Positions 48,862 through 58,822 of a stretch of 64,000 nucleotides of DNA are shown piece after piece. The notes beneath the pieces are model-generated. The model saw only the letters and a program-made list of their open reading frames with translations, was not told the origin of the DNA and made no database searches. Every line of letters begins with the position of its first letter. Positions within the stretch are counted from its first letter, which is position 1. This stretch comes from Opitutia bacterium (GTDB taxonomy: Bacteria; Verrucomicrobiota; Verrucomicrobiia; Opitutales; Opitutaceae). The stretch is taken from contig PLOH01000105.1 in the NCBI GenBank assembly GCA_003142955.1, positions 1-64,000 of the forward strand, given 5' to 3'. The position numbers were made by a program, and so were the translations under genes.

Positions 48862-50841
48862 TTGCAGTGCGCGGTTCAACATGCGCCGATCACCACGATG
48901 CCCCTCTGCCCTACCGCCAGGCTCCAGCGGAAAATCGGAACGCCGTTATTCCCGACTCGTTTCAAACCAACCACGCGTTGGGTCGCCGCCCTTGTTTTCC
49001 CGCTGGCGGTTGCGGCCCAGGCGCCGCGCTCTCTCGAGTATGACGCCGTGCAGCAGAGCCTGGCCCAAGGCTGGAATACCTGGGACGTGTATAGCGTCGG
49101 AGCGCAGGTCCTGCTCCCCGAAGGATTCACCATTCGCGTCGGACTCAAGAACAACACCGCCTTGAACGGCGACGCATTTCTGACCGACCTCCTGATCGGA
49201 CGCCGGGGCCAGGGTGAAGAGGACATCGTCCCGGGGCCGCACACCTGGAACGGGAGCTACACGGAGCTCCGCCTGTCGTGGCAGAAGCACGAACTGCTGC
49301 TGCAGACTGCCCACGACGGCGTGGATCTGGTCATGTTGGCGACGCCGGTGGCGTCGAAAACCAGCCTTCCGCCCACCGTGGTCTTCTCGACTGGCGTCCT
49401 GTGGAACTCCCCCGGAGCCGCGATGAAATCCGGGGATCATATTGAATTCAACAATGGCTCCCGCAAAATCTCCGTTTACTGGACGGGACAGGAACAGCCG
49501 CGCGCCGCGCTCCCCATCGCCACGCCCTATTTCGCGGCCCTTTTTCAAACCCCGATCGGACTCAGCACTGGTCACCCAAGATCGGTTGAGCAAATCCGCG
49601 CGATCCTCCAGCGCCAGCGTCCGGCGAGCAGCAACGTCGCGCAGGCCATTGAAAGCGTCATGGGGTGGGACACGTTTTTCGATCCGTCAAAGTCGCGGGT
49701 CATCTCCCCCGTCAGCCGCCTGTGGTCGACGGGTTGGGGCGGCTACGTTCTGTTTGACTGGGACACGTTCTTCGCGGCCTCCCTGGCGGCGGTCGGCGAC
49801 CGCAATCTGGCCTATGCCGACGCCATCGAGACCTTGCAGGAATCCACGCCGGCGGCCTTTGTCCCAAATTACGCCCGCGCCGGCGGCTGGAAGAGTTTTG
49901 ACCGTTCTGAACCGCCGGTCGGCGCGATGACCGTTCTCGCTCTCTACCAGAAATTCCACGACGTCTGGTTTCTGCGCGACACGTTTGCACCGCTGCTCCG
50001 TTGGAACCGCTGGTGGAACGAGCACCGCGAACATGGCGGATATCTCGTTCTGGGTACCGACGCGGGAAACCGGCCGTTGAACCCCGACGACAACTCAATC
50101 GGCACTCAGCAGGGTGCGATGTACGAATCGGGCCTCGATAACAGTCCCATGTATGACGGGGCCCCGTTCCATCCCGAAACCAACCGGATTCATTTGGCCG
50201 ATGTCGGCTTGATTAGCCTGTACGTCGCCGACTGCAACGCCCTGGCCGAGATCGCGGCCCGGTTGGGAAAACCGGGCGAGGAGCAGGAACTGCGTACGCG
50301 CGGTGCCCGATACGGCGCCATGCTCCAAACCCTGTGGGATGAGAAGACGGGGATGTTTCTGAACAAGAATCTGGATACGGGCGCCCTCAGCGCGCGCCTC
50401 TCGCCCACGAATTTCTATCCCCTGCTGGCCCGGACCGCCACGCCTGCGCAAGCCGCCCGCATGGTCAATGAACATCTGCTCAACCCCAAGGAGTTCTGGG
50501 GTGAATGGGTGATCCCTTCCATTGCCCGGTCCGACCCGGCATTCCGTGACCAGAACTACTGGCGCGGTCGCATTTGGGGCCCGATGAACTATTTGGTGTA
50601 CCTGGGGCTGCGGAACTACGACCAGCCCTCGGCGCGCAAACAGCTCGCCCAAAAATCCCTCGCTCTGTTCAACCAAGAGTGGACGCTCAACGGGCACGTG
50701 CACGAAAACTACAACGCGATTACCGGGATGGGCGACGATGTGAGTTCGAGCGACCGATTCTACCATTGGGGAGCCCTGCTCGGCCTGATCGACCACCTCG
50801 AGAATGGCGCACGAGCAGATCAACCTGCCCCGGCAAAATGA
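48862..50841 (+). CDS. GH63/trehalase-like (alpha/alpha)6-barrel glycosidase, secreted
   Basis: LFDWDTFFAASLAAVGDRNLAYADAIETL; DNSPMYDG; WRGRIWGPMNYLVYLGLRNYD. Confidence 0.85.
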   Translation: MQCAVQHAPITTMPLCPTARLQRKIGTPLFPTRFKPTTRWVAALVFPLAVAAQAPRSLEYDAVQQSLAQGWNTWDVYSVGAQVLLPEGFTIRVGLKNNTALNGDAFLTDLLIGRRGQGEEDIVPGPHTWNGSYTELRLSWQKHELLLQTAHDGVDLVMLATPVASKTSLPPTVVFSTGVLWNSPGAAMKSGDHIEFNNGSRKISVYWTGQEQPRAALPIATPYFAALFQTPIGLSTGHPRSVEQIRAILQRQRPASSNVAQAIESVMGWDTFFDPSKSRVISPVSRLWSTGWGGYVLFDWDTFFAASLAAVGDRNLAYADAIETLQESTPAAFVPNYARAGGWKSFDRSEPPVGAMTVLALYQKFHDVWFLRDTFAPLLRWNRWWNEHREHGGYLVLGTDAGNRPLNPDDNSIGTQQGAMYESGLDNSPMYDGAPFHPETNRIHLADVGLISLYVADCNALAEIAARLGKPGEEQELRTRGARYGAMLQTLWDEKTGMFLNKNLDTGALSARLSPTNFYPLLARTATPAQAARMVNEHLLNPKEFWGEWVIPSIARSDPAFRDQNYWRGRIWGPMNYLVYLGLRNYDQPSARKQLAQKSLALFNQEWTLNGHVHENYNAITGMGDDVSSSDRFYHWGALLGLIDHLENGARADQPAPAK

Positions 50842-53165
50842 GCCTCCGCCCAAAACCCGTTTTCGTCATGGCCTGCATCGCACTGCTGAGCGCCGCCATC
50901 ATCCCCGCCGGTGCAACCTCCGGGATTTCGCCGATCGGCCCCAAGGTTTCCAACCGCCTCTCAGATGTGGTCCAGGCCTCGTCGCCCGCAGCGGTCCACC
51001 TGGACGGCTGGCTGGGAAACCGGATCGCGCTCAGTGAAAAGAACCGGCTCCTTACGATTGAAATCGAGCCGATGCTCGCCGGCTTCCGCCAGAAGCCGGG
51101 AAACCATCCCTGGATCGGCGAACATGTGGGCAAATGGATCCATGCCGCCACCCTGGCCTGGGCCAATACGGGCGACCCGGCGCTCCGGGCAAAACTCGAT
51201 CTGGTCGTCAAGGAACTGATTGCCGCCCAGGAGCCCGACGGCTACCTTGGGACCTATGCGCCCGCGCAGCGATTCGGACTTTATCCCGGCGCCGACTGGG
51301 ACGTGTGGTCCCACAAGTACTGCCTCATCGGCCTTCTGACCTACTACCAATACACCGGCGATGAACCGGCGCTGGCCGCCGCCCGTCGCGCCGCCGACCT
51401 GCTGCTGCGGACGTTTCCCGCGCAGAAGAGCATTCTCGCCGCCGGAACCCATGTCGGGATGGCCGCCACGAGTGTTTTGGAACCGGTTGTGCTGCTTTAC
51501 CGCCTGACGGCCGATGACCGTTACCTCGCGTTCGCCCGCTATCTGGTGAAGGCGTGGGACGAGCCCGGCGGCCCCGCCATCCTCCATTCCCTGCTCACGG
51601 TCGGGCGCGTCGACCAGACGGCCAACGGGAAAGCCTATGAGCTGCTGTCGAACCTGGTCGGCCTGTGCGACCTTGCCCGGGTCACCGGCGAGCGCTCGTA
51701 CATCGAAGCCTCCCTCAAGGCCTGGCAGGACATTGTGGAAAATCGCCTGTACCTCACCGGGACCTCCAGCGCAGGGGAACACTTCCAGGACGACCATGTG
51801 CTGCCGAACGACGCGGCGGCGGACCTCGGCGAGACCTGCGTCACCGTAACATGGATACAATTCAACCTGTCCCTGCTCCAGCTCACCGGCGAGGCGAAAT
51901 TCGGCGACGAAATCGAGCGCTCCTATTACAACCAGCTGACCGCCGCCCAGCATCCGCGGGGCGAGGACTGGTGCTACTATACGCCGCTCGAGGGCCGCAA
52001 GCATTACGACCACGGAATCACCTGCTGCCACTCGAGCGGACCGCGGGCGCTGGCCCTCGCGCCCGAGGCCGCCTATCTGCGCGGGAGTGACGCCGGCGGA
52101 GATACGGTTTTCGTGAACACTTTGGAGGATTCCTCCGCGCGATTGGTTCTGGGTGGCGAGCCGGTTACGATTGAGCAGCGCAGCGAGTTTCCGCGCTTGG
52201 GGACAACAACTCTCACTCTGAAGTTGAAACGGCCGGCGCGTTTTGCGGTGAAGGTCCGGATTCCGCTCTGGGCAGTGCCGGCCACCCTCGCGGGCCGGGA
52301 AATCCGCGCCGCCGGATGGGCCGCGGTGCCCGCCCGGCTCTGGCGAGAGGGCGACCGCATCCCGCTGACCTTCTCGCTCCAGGCCCGCATGGTCGCCGGG
52401 GACCATGGCAATCTCGGGCGCGCCGCTCTTGCCTGGGGTCCCTTTGTCCTTGCCTACCCAGGCAGTGACAACCCGGGCTCGCCCGCGCCGCAGACCATCG
52501 GCCTGACTGACGTCCAGCCGGCAGCGGTGCTTCAAGACGGGCCGGGCGTGGCCTTCAAGGCGCGCCTCCTCGGTCCCGGCAGCGTGCCGCTTTCGGCGAC
52601 GCTGGTCACCTTTGCCGACGCCGGAGCCGACGGCGGGGTCTATCGGATCTGGCTGCGCGCACCCGGCGTGTCCGTCCCGCCAGACGATTCAGTGCTGCTC
52701 GCCGGCCGGGAGAGCCGGTCGCGCGGCGGAAACCAGCCGGGCTCCATCATCGACGACGACTTTGACAGCATCGTCACGACGTCGGACGGCAAGCCCGCCA
52801 TCGAGGATTGGTTTGCGGTCACCCTGCCGGCCGCGGCGCAAGCGCGGCGCTTTACGTTTGCCCACGGACAAACCTTCCCGGATGGCGGATGGTTCGACAC
52901 GAGCGAGGGAAAGCCGCGCATCCAGATTCGGCGCAGCGTTGACGGAGGCTGGGAAACCATCGGCGAGTTGTCCGACTACCCTGCCACCACCTCGACCGCC
53001 GGGCCGAAGGAGTCCTGGGCCCTGCGACCCGGCCGTCAATTCACCCTGAAGTTGCCGGAAGCCGTTCAGTTCGTGGCCCTTCGCATCATCGGCAAGCCGG
53101 CGTGCGGCAACAATCCGAGCCAGGCCTACGTCTCGTGCGCGGAATTCCAGGCTTTTGCCCAATAG
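50838..53165 (+). CDS. GH127-family (beta-L-arabinofuranosidase-like) protein, secreted
   Basis: WIGEHVGKWIHAATLAWANTGDPALRAKLDLVVKELIAAQEPDGYLGTY; GETCVTVTWIQFNLSLLQLTGEAKFGDEIERSYYNQL; CCHSSGPRALAL; ATGA overlap with the preceding gene. Confidence 0.9.
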   Translation: MSLRPKPVFVMACIALLSAAIIPAGATSGISPIGPKVSNRLSDVVQASSPAAVHLDGWLGNRIALSEKNRLLTIEIEPMLAGFRQKPGNHPWIGEHVGKWIHAATLAWANTGDPALRAKLDLVVKELIAAQEPDGYLGTYAPAQRFGLYPGADWDVWSHKYCLIGLLTYYQYTGDEPALAAARRAADLLLRTFPAQKSILAAGTHVGMAATSVLEPVVLLYRLTADDRYLAFARYLVKAWDEPGGPAILHSLLTVGRVDQTANGKAYELLSNLVGLCDLARVTGERSYIEASLKAWQDIVENRLYLTGTSSAGEHFQDDHVLPNDAAADLGETCVTVTWIQFNLSLLQLTGEAKFGDEIERSYYNQLTAAQHPRGEDWCYYTPLEGRKHYDHGITCCHSSGPRALALAPEAAYLRGSDAGGDTVFVNTLEDSSARLVLGGEPVTIEQRSEFPRLGTTTLTLKLKRPARFAVKVRIPLWAVPATLAGREIRAAGWAAVPARLWREGDRIPLTFSLQARMVAGDHGNLGRAALAWGPFVLAYPGSDNPGSPAPQTIGLTDVQPAAVLQDGPGVAFKARLLGPGSVPLSATLVTFADAGADGGVYRIWLRAPGVSVPPDDSVLLAGRESRSRGGNQPGSIIDDDFDSIVTTSDGKPAIEDWFAVTLPAAAQARRFTFAHGQTFPDGGWFDTSEGKPRIQIRRSVDGGWETIGELSDYPATTSTAGPKESWALRPGRQFTLKLPEAVQFVALRIIGKPACGNNPSQAYVSCAEFQAFAQ

Positions 53166-53335
53166 ACCATCATGGTCTCTTCCCCGCCGCCCCCTCGAAG
53201 GAGTGCCCCCGAAAGAGCGTTTGGAAAAGGTCTCGCGGGGGCCAGTGGTAACATTGAGTATACCGTTATGAAAACCCGCAGGCCAGGACGGACCGTTTCT
53301 GGCGACCGCAAAGAACAGAAATCAGAAATTCAAAA

Positions 53336-54067
53336 ATGAAATCGCTCAAAGACAGATGGTCACTGGTCACCGGCGCGAGCCGGGGCGTCGGCTCCCAGGT
53401 CAGCGAGGGCCTCGCGCAATTGGGATCCAACCTCGTGCTGCACAGCCGCGAACTGGCCCATACCCAAGCGCTCGCCGCCAAACTCGCTGCGCTGGGCGTC
53501 AGGGTGGTCACGGTTTCCGGAGAACTCTCCGACGAGGCCCAGGTCGACGCCATGCTCGACGCGGCGCTGCGGCAGGCGGGACGGGTCGATATTCTGTATA
53601 ACAACGCCGCCATCATGACCCCTTGGCGGGAAAATCCCTGGGACACCCCGGCGGAGGACTTCCGGAAAAGTTTTGAGGTGAATGTCATCAGCCTCGCCCG
53701 CATTTGCCACCGGCTGGTGCCGCTCATGCTTGCCCGCAAATGGGGTCGCGTGATCAACCTGACCTCCGGGATCATGAACCAACCCAATCTGACCGCCTAT
53801 GCGATTTCCAAGGCGGCCGTGGACAAGTTTGTCCGCGACTTTGTCCCGCTCCTCGCCGGCTCCGGTGTACAGATGAACCTGCTTGATCCCGGGTGGCTGC
53901 GCACCGATCTGGGTGGGCCCAAGGCGCCCAACGACCCGACGTCGGTGCTGCCCGGGGCCCTCGTCCCGGCGCTGCTCGACAACGGTGAAAGCGGCCGCTT
54001 CTTCCGGGCTCAGGATTATGCCGGCTTGACGCTGCCGCAGGCCCTCGAGAAGGCCTTGCTCAAATAG
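53336..54067 (+). CDS. Short-chain dehydrogenase/reductase (SDR)
   Basis: WSLVTGASRGVGSQVSEGLAQLGSNLVLHSR; DILYNNAAIMTPW; YAISKAAVDKFVRDFVPLL. Confidence 0.92.
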   Translation: MKSLKDRWSLVTGASRGVGSQVSEGLAQLGSNLVLHSRELAHTQALAAKLAALGVRVVTVSGELSDEAQVDAMLDAALRQAGRVDILYNNAAIMTPWRENPWDTPAEDFRKSFEVNVISLARICHRLVPLMLARKWGRVINLTSGIMNQPNLTAYAISKAAVDKFVRDFVPLLAGSGVQMNLLDPGWLRTDLGGPKAPNDPTSVLPGALVPALLDNGESGRFFRAQDYAGLTLPQALEKALLK

Positions 54068-54095
54068 GTCGGCCTCTTCGTTCAACAGGTTTCGC

Positions 54096-56456
54096 ATGAG
54101 CGCGTTCAAATCTTATATCCCGTTCTTCACGCTCCTGGCGGCGGCAGCGATCTGCCACGCCGCCGGAAAGGCGGCCACCCACAGTCTCGTCGCCTGGGAT
54201 GGCGAGCAGGCGGCCATCGGCTCAGGCTGGACTCATGTCGACGCACAGGGCGAGGTCAGCCTGCGGCCGCAGAGCGCCGTCGCGCACAGTGGCAATACGG
54301 CACTGGAATTGCGCTGCAAGGGCACCGATTGGCTCGGGGCCGGATGGAACTGGGTGGCCTTCGTCAAAGGCACGGGCACCGACGTCCGGTCGATGAAGCG
54401 CCTGATCCTCTGGGTCAAGTGCTCGGGCCGGGGTGGCGACCTGCAGATCAACCTGCTCTGCGGCGGCCAGGAGTTCGACACTCCGGAACACCACACAGAA
54501 AAGGTGCACCTGCTCAGCTACTGCCCCACCCTGCTAGACGGCGCCTGGCATCGGGTCGCCATCCCGCTGGCCGATTTGCGCACGGTCGCCGGGTACGATC
54601 CGACCAAAGTGGCCGAATTGCAGATGGGCCTGCTGGCCACGCAACCGGTGGATTGCAGCTTCTTGATCGACGACATCGGGTTCGACGACGGCGCGGCCAA
54701 GGGGATCTTCCCCGGGCGGGTGGTTTGGGTCTACAACCCCAATGCGGCCAAATGGACGGGAACGGGAAACTACTGGGACGCCGCCGTCAATCCGCAGGCG
54801 GAATACGACAAGTCGTTCACGGCCGGGATCGCGGCGCTTTCCGGAGGCAAGGGCGATGCCGATTCATGGGACAAGCTGTTCCGCTGGTTCAATGAGGCCC
54901 ATGGCCGCGCGGGCACCGGGTATCGCGCGGGTGACATGATCGCCATCAAGATCAACCAGAATAACTCGGCCGAACCGGGCGCCGACCATGGCAATGCGAT
55001 GAACGCCAACCCGCAAACCTGCGTTGCCATCGTCGCGAGCCTGGTGAAGGCAGGCGTTCCCCAGGCAGACATCTGGATCGGCGACCCGAGCCGCGCCGTC
55101 ACCGACAACATTTTCCAGGCGATCCACCGGGCATTCCCCGAAGTCAAAGTGGTCGACCATTTCGGCAATGACGGACGCGTCACCACCACCACGGTGGACG
55201 GCGCATTCCCGAATCATGACGTCAAGAACGCGGAATCGGCGTGTTTCTACCATGCCCGGTACCTCATTAACCAACCCCTGCTCAAAGGGCACGAAGGCCA
55301 GGTCATCACGTTCGGGGCGAAGAATTTTTACGGCATCTGCGGCATTCTTCCCGACTGGAGAATGAACAAAAGGCATCCTGGCGACAGCACCCTCACCGCC
55401 TTTCTGACCAACCCGAATTTCGGCGGCAAAGTCATCTTGTGGGCCATGGATGCGATGTATCCGAGTCCGGCGTTGGATGGCGCCCCGTTCAACGGCGCGG
55501 CCCTGACGCACTTTGACGGCAAACCAATGTCCAGCTTCATCCTGTCGCTCGACGGCTGCGCGGAGGAATGTGTCTCCTACGACTTCTGGAGCGCCATTTC
55601 CGGCCAGTCCGGCGGGATCGACTACGCCGACCGCGCCGCCGCAGCCGGCGCCGGTATAGCCGGCCATTGGAACAATCCCACGGCAAAACAATACGCGAAA
55701 AACCTCGATCCAAACGCGGATGGCATCGAGCTGGTCGCGATCCGCGTTGCCGAGCGAACGGCCGCGAGCACAACCCCGGCCGTCAAGCCCTATTTAGGGG
55801 TTCCCTTTCATGATTCGGCCTACCAAGGCGGACCGCAGTTGATCCCGGGGAAACTGCAGAACGAATACTACGATACGATGGATATTCCCGACGACCAAAA
55901 GGCCGCCGGAGCCGAAGAAGGGATCACCTACCACGATAGCGATAATCGCAACAGCGGCAGCGGCACCTTCAACGGCAAGGGGACCTACCTGAAGGAATTC
56001 CGCATGGCTGAGAGCCCCGATATCTCGTACACGAAATTCAACAACCCGGAGACCCCCATTGACGATAGTCCCTATAACCTCGTGAAGCCCGAACCGGACT
56101 CGTTGTACCTTGGCTGGATCGCCCCCGGAGAATGGGTGAACTACACCGTGAAGGTCGGGGCCGAGGGATTCTATTCCCTCAACATCATGTACACCTCGAA
56201 ATTCGGCGGACACATTTCATTCGATAGCGATGGGGTGGATGTCAGCGGACCGCTCGCAATTCCGTCGACTTTCAATGCGGCCGACCCGGTTGAATGGCGC
56301 CAGGCCCACCATTGGAACAAGATCTTTCACATCGGGAAACTCTACCTGAAAAAGGGGCTTCAGGTCCTGACCCTTCATTTCATCGACCAGCCGGTGATGA
56401 ACTTTGACTATATGGAATTCGTCCCAGCGGGAGCATCCGCCGACGCCAGGCCCTGA
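54096..56456 (+). CDS. Secreted DUF362 protein with N-terminal and C-terminal carbohydrate-binding-like domains
   Basis: DUF362-type MIAIKINQNNS...IVASLVKAGVPQADIWIGDPSRAVTDN; C-term WIAPGEWVNYTVKVGAEGFYSLNIMYTSKFGGHISFDSDG (CBM6-like). Confidence 0.78.
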   Translation: MSAFKSYIPFFTLLAAAAICHAAGKAATHSLVAWDGEQAAIGSGWTHVDAQGEVSLRPQSAVAHSGNTALELRCKGTDWLGAGWNWVAFVKGTGTDVRSMKRLILWVKCSGRGGDLQINLLCGGQEFDTPEHHTEKVHLLSYCPTLLDGAWHRVAIPLADLRTVAGYDPTKVAELQMGLLATQPVDCSFLIDDIGFDDGAAKGIFPGRVVWVYNPNAAKWTGTGNYWDAAVNPQAEYDKSFTAGIAALSGGKGDADSWDKLFRWFNEAHGRAGTGYRAGDMIAIKINQNNSAEPGADHGNAMNANPQTCVAIVASLVKAGVPQADIWIGDPSRAVTDNIFQAIHRAFPEVKVVDHFGNDGRVTTTTVDGAFPNHDVKNAESACFYHARYLINQPLLKGHEGQVITFGAKNFYGICGILPDWRMNKRHPGDSTLTAFLTNPNFGGKVILWAMDAMYPSPALDGAPFNGAALTHFDGKPMSSFILSLDGCAEECVSYDFWSAISGQSGGIDYADRAAAAGAGIAGHWNNPTAKQYAKNLDPNADGIELVAIRVAERTAASTTPAVKPYLGVPFHDSAYQGGPQLIPGKLQNEYYDTMDIPDDQKAAGAEEGITYHDSDNRNSGSGTFNGKGTYLKEFRMAESPDISYTKFNNPETPIDDSPYNLVKPEPDSLYLGWIAPGEWVNYTVKVGAEGFYSLNIMYTSKFGGHISFDSDGVDVSGPLAIPSTFNAADPVEWRQAHHWNKIFHIGKLYLKKGLQVLTLHFIDQPVMNFDYMEFVPAGASADARP

Positions 56457-56593
56457 CTCTCGAGCGCGACGGAAACGTGCAGTCGAAGACTTGACCTCAG
56501 CCCACCATCTATCGCGATCCAATGGCTCGGACAGCCTCTCGGGTTTCGCGCCCTCCACACCCAACAGCTAGACCGTCCCTCACCTACCCATCC

Positions 56594-57043
56594 ATGTCTT
56601 CATCCATTTCCGAGCAACTGATCGCGGAGGTCATCCGCCTCTATCCGTCCTATGTCCTGGATCCCCTGGATGTTCAATGGAACCACGGGAACGCCGCGGC
56701 CGTGATCATCGAACCCGACGGCGATTTTCACGGCCATCTCTTTGGCACCGACAAGGATCTCGGGCAGAAATGCTACCAAATCGCGACGAGAAAAGTCCTG
56801 CAGGTCTGGCGAACCGGCTACCCGACGGGACGGTTTGAAGAGCTGGTCTACACGGGGAAACTCAACGAGGGTAGCTTCGGCGTTCAGCGGCCGGATCTCA
56901 TCGGATGGGAAGGGGGAGTTCCGATTCTTGCGACCGATGGCCGGCTCATCGCAGCGGCGTTCTCGGGGTTCCGCGGAGTGAAGGACGTGGAGATTCTGGA
57001 ACGCGCTGCCGAAGCCATCGGCCTCCACGTCAAACGCGAGTGA
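56594..57043 (+). CDS. GlcG/HbpS-like protein
   Basis: YQIATRKVLQVWRTGYPTG...RPDLIGWEGGVPILATDGRLIAAAFSGFRGVKDVEILERAAEAIGL. Confidence 0.65.
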   Translation: MSSSISEQLIAEVIRLYPSYVLDPLDVQWNHGNAAAVIIEPDGDFHGHLFGTDKDLGQKCYQIATRKVLQVWRTGYPTGRFEELVYTGKLNEGSFGVQRPDLIGWEGGVPILATDGRLIAAAFSGFRGVKDVEILERAAEAIGLHVKRE

Positions 57044-57249
57044 GCGGAACGGCGAGGTCTGTTTATGCCGCAATAATCTCCTCAAGCGCGCTGCTGATGC
57101 TCATCCGCCGCGGAGGATCCGGTGCGACATGGATTGCCGGCCCGGTCCGATCAAACCAATCTGACGAAACGGCCGGTGTTTGATTCCAGGGCCAATTCAA
57201 TTATTCTAGGAAAGAGCCCAAGATCCGGCCGCCAACAACTACCTCTCCC

Positions 57250-58668
57250 ATGTCCGCACGCACCCTTCCTTATCGTTTATTCACCGGGCTGGCCCTGGCC
57301 GGTTTGGTCGCAATCGGCGCAGGTCGGCTGCCAGGAGCCGAGGCAGCCGCCGGAGCGCCGTCTGTTCCCGCAAATGCGCCGGCCGAGCCGGATACGCTGC
57401 AATGGTTCCGTGACGCCCGCCTGGGCATCTTCATCCATTGGGGCATTTATTCGGAGGACAAAAACAGCGAATCGTGGGCCTTCCATGATGGCGCGATGTC
57501 CCATGACGAGTATTTCGCCCAGGCGAAGACTTTTACCGCCGCCAATTATCATCCCGAACAATGGGCGGCGCTCTTCAAGGAGGCCGGCGCCCGTTACGCC
57601 GTGCTGACAAGCAAACATCACGACGGCTTTGCCCTCTGGGACACGAAGCTCTCCAAGTTGAACGCCGTGGACGGATCGCCCGCTGGCCGGGATCTCGTGG
57701 GGCCTTTTTGCGAAGCGCTGCGTCAGGCAGGACTCAAGGTGGGCCTCTATTTTTCGCACCTCGATTGGTCCCATCCCGATTATGCGAGCATCTTGCCCCC
57801 GGGAGCAAAGGCGCAACGCCGGCCGGAGTATTCCAACCCATGGGGCTATCCCCAGGGGCCCGAGAATCCAGAGGCGTGGGAACGTTTCCTGGCGTTCCAT
57901 CGCGGGCAACTCCGCGAGTTGGGCACCCGCTACCATCCGGATCTCTTCTGGTTTGACGGAGACTGGGAGCGCTCAGCCGAGCAATGGCGCTTCAAGGAAC
58001 TCAGGGAACTTCTCAAGGCGATGAATCCCAAGGTGGTGCTGAACAGCCGCATGGGCGGCTATGGCGATTATGAGACGCCCGAGCAGTACATTCCGCTGGT
58101 AGCGCCCAAGGGACCTTGGGAGTTCTGCGTCACCATCAATGATTCGTGGGGCTATCAGCAGAAGGATCATGATTACAAGTCCGTGCGCCAGGTCGTGCGC
58201 CTGCTGGCCGAGTGCGCGAACATGGGGGGCAACATGCTTCTCGATATCGGGCCCAAGAACGACGGCAGCCTTCAGCCCGAGCAGGTGGCGGTCCTGAAGG
58301 GATTGGGACGATGGACGCACCAACAGGCCCGGGCGCTTTATGGCACCACCGCGGGGCTTCCCCCCGGGTATTTCTTTGGAACTTCGACTCTCTCCAAGGA
58401 CCGCCAAACGTTGTATCTATTTTATTTCGACAAGCCCATGGGGCCGATCGCCCTGAAGGGCATTCGCAACCAGGTTCGCCAGATGAGCGTGCTGGGCGGC
58501 CCCTCTCTCACCTGGAAAGTCAATGGCGGCGCTGCCTGGGTCAAAATGCCGGGAGTGATCTGGATCGATCTGCCGGAGACCGCGGTCGATCCCGATGCCA
58601 CCGTCATCAAGGTGGAACTCGAAGGGCCGCTTGATCTCGCGACCGCCCCCAAGGTCGAGCTTCCCTGA
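57250..58668 (+). CDS. GH29-family alpha-L-fucosidase, secreted
   Basis: WFRDARLGIFIHWGIYS; YAVLTSKHHDGFALWDTK; LFWFDGDWE; NMGGNMLLDIGPKNDGSL. Confidence 0.93.
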   Translation: MSARTLPYRLFTGLALAGLVAIGAGRLPGAEAAAGAPSVPANAPAEPDTLQWFRDARLGIFIHWGIYSEDKNSESWAFHDGAMSHDEYFAQAKTFTAANYHPEQWAALFKEAGARYAVLTSKHHDGFALWDTKLSKLNAVDGSPAGRDLVGPFCEALRQAGLKVGLYFSHLDWSHPDYASILPPGAKAQRRPEYSNPWGYPQGPENPEAWERFLAFHRGQLRELGTRYHPDLFWFDGDWERSAEQWRFKELRELLKAMNPKVVLNSRMGGYGDYETPEQYIPLVAPKGPWEFCVTINDSWGYQQKDHDYKSVRQVVRLLAECANMGGNMLLDIGPKNDGSLQPEQVAVLKGLGRWTHQQARALYGTTAGLPPGYFFGTSTLSKDRQTLYLFYFDKPMGPIALKGIRNQVRQMSVLGGPSLTWKVNGGAAWVKMPGVIWIDLPETAVDPDATVIKVELEGPLDLATAPKVELP

Positions 58669-58822
58669 GGCGGATCCACATAGTCGGAAACCACCAATGA
58701 AGTCCTGATGATTACCCTTCGCGACCTCTGCGCCCGGTGCGTGAGGAAAGCCAGGTCGCGAAACCGGCTCCAACCTCGGGCCGCTTCGTGTCGTTTCGCC
58801 CTTCCACAGCCCGGACGCTGCA

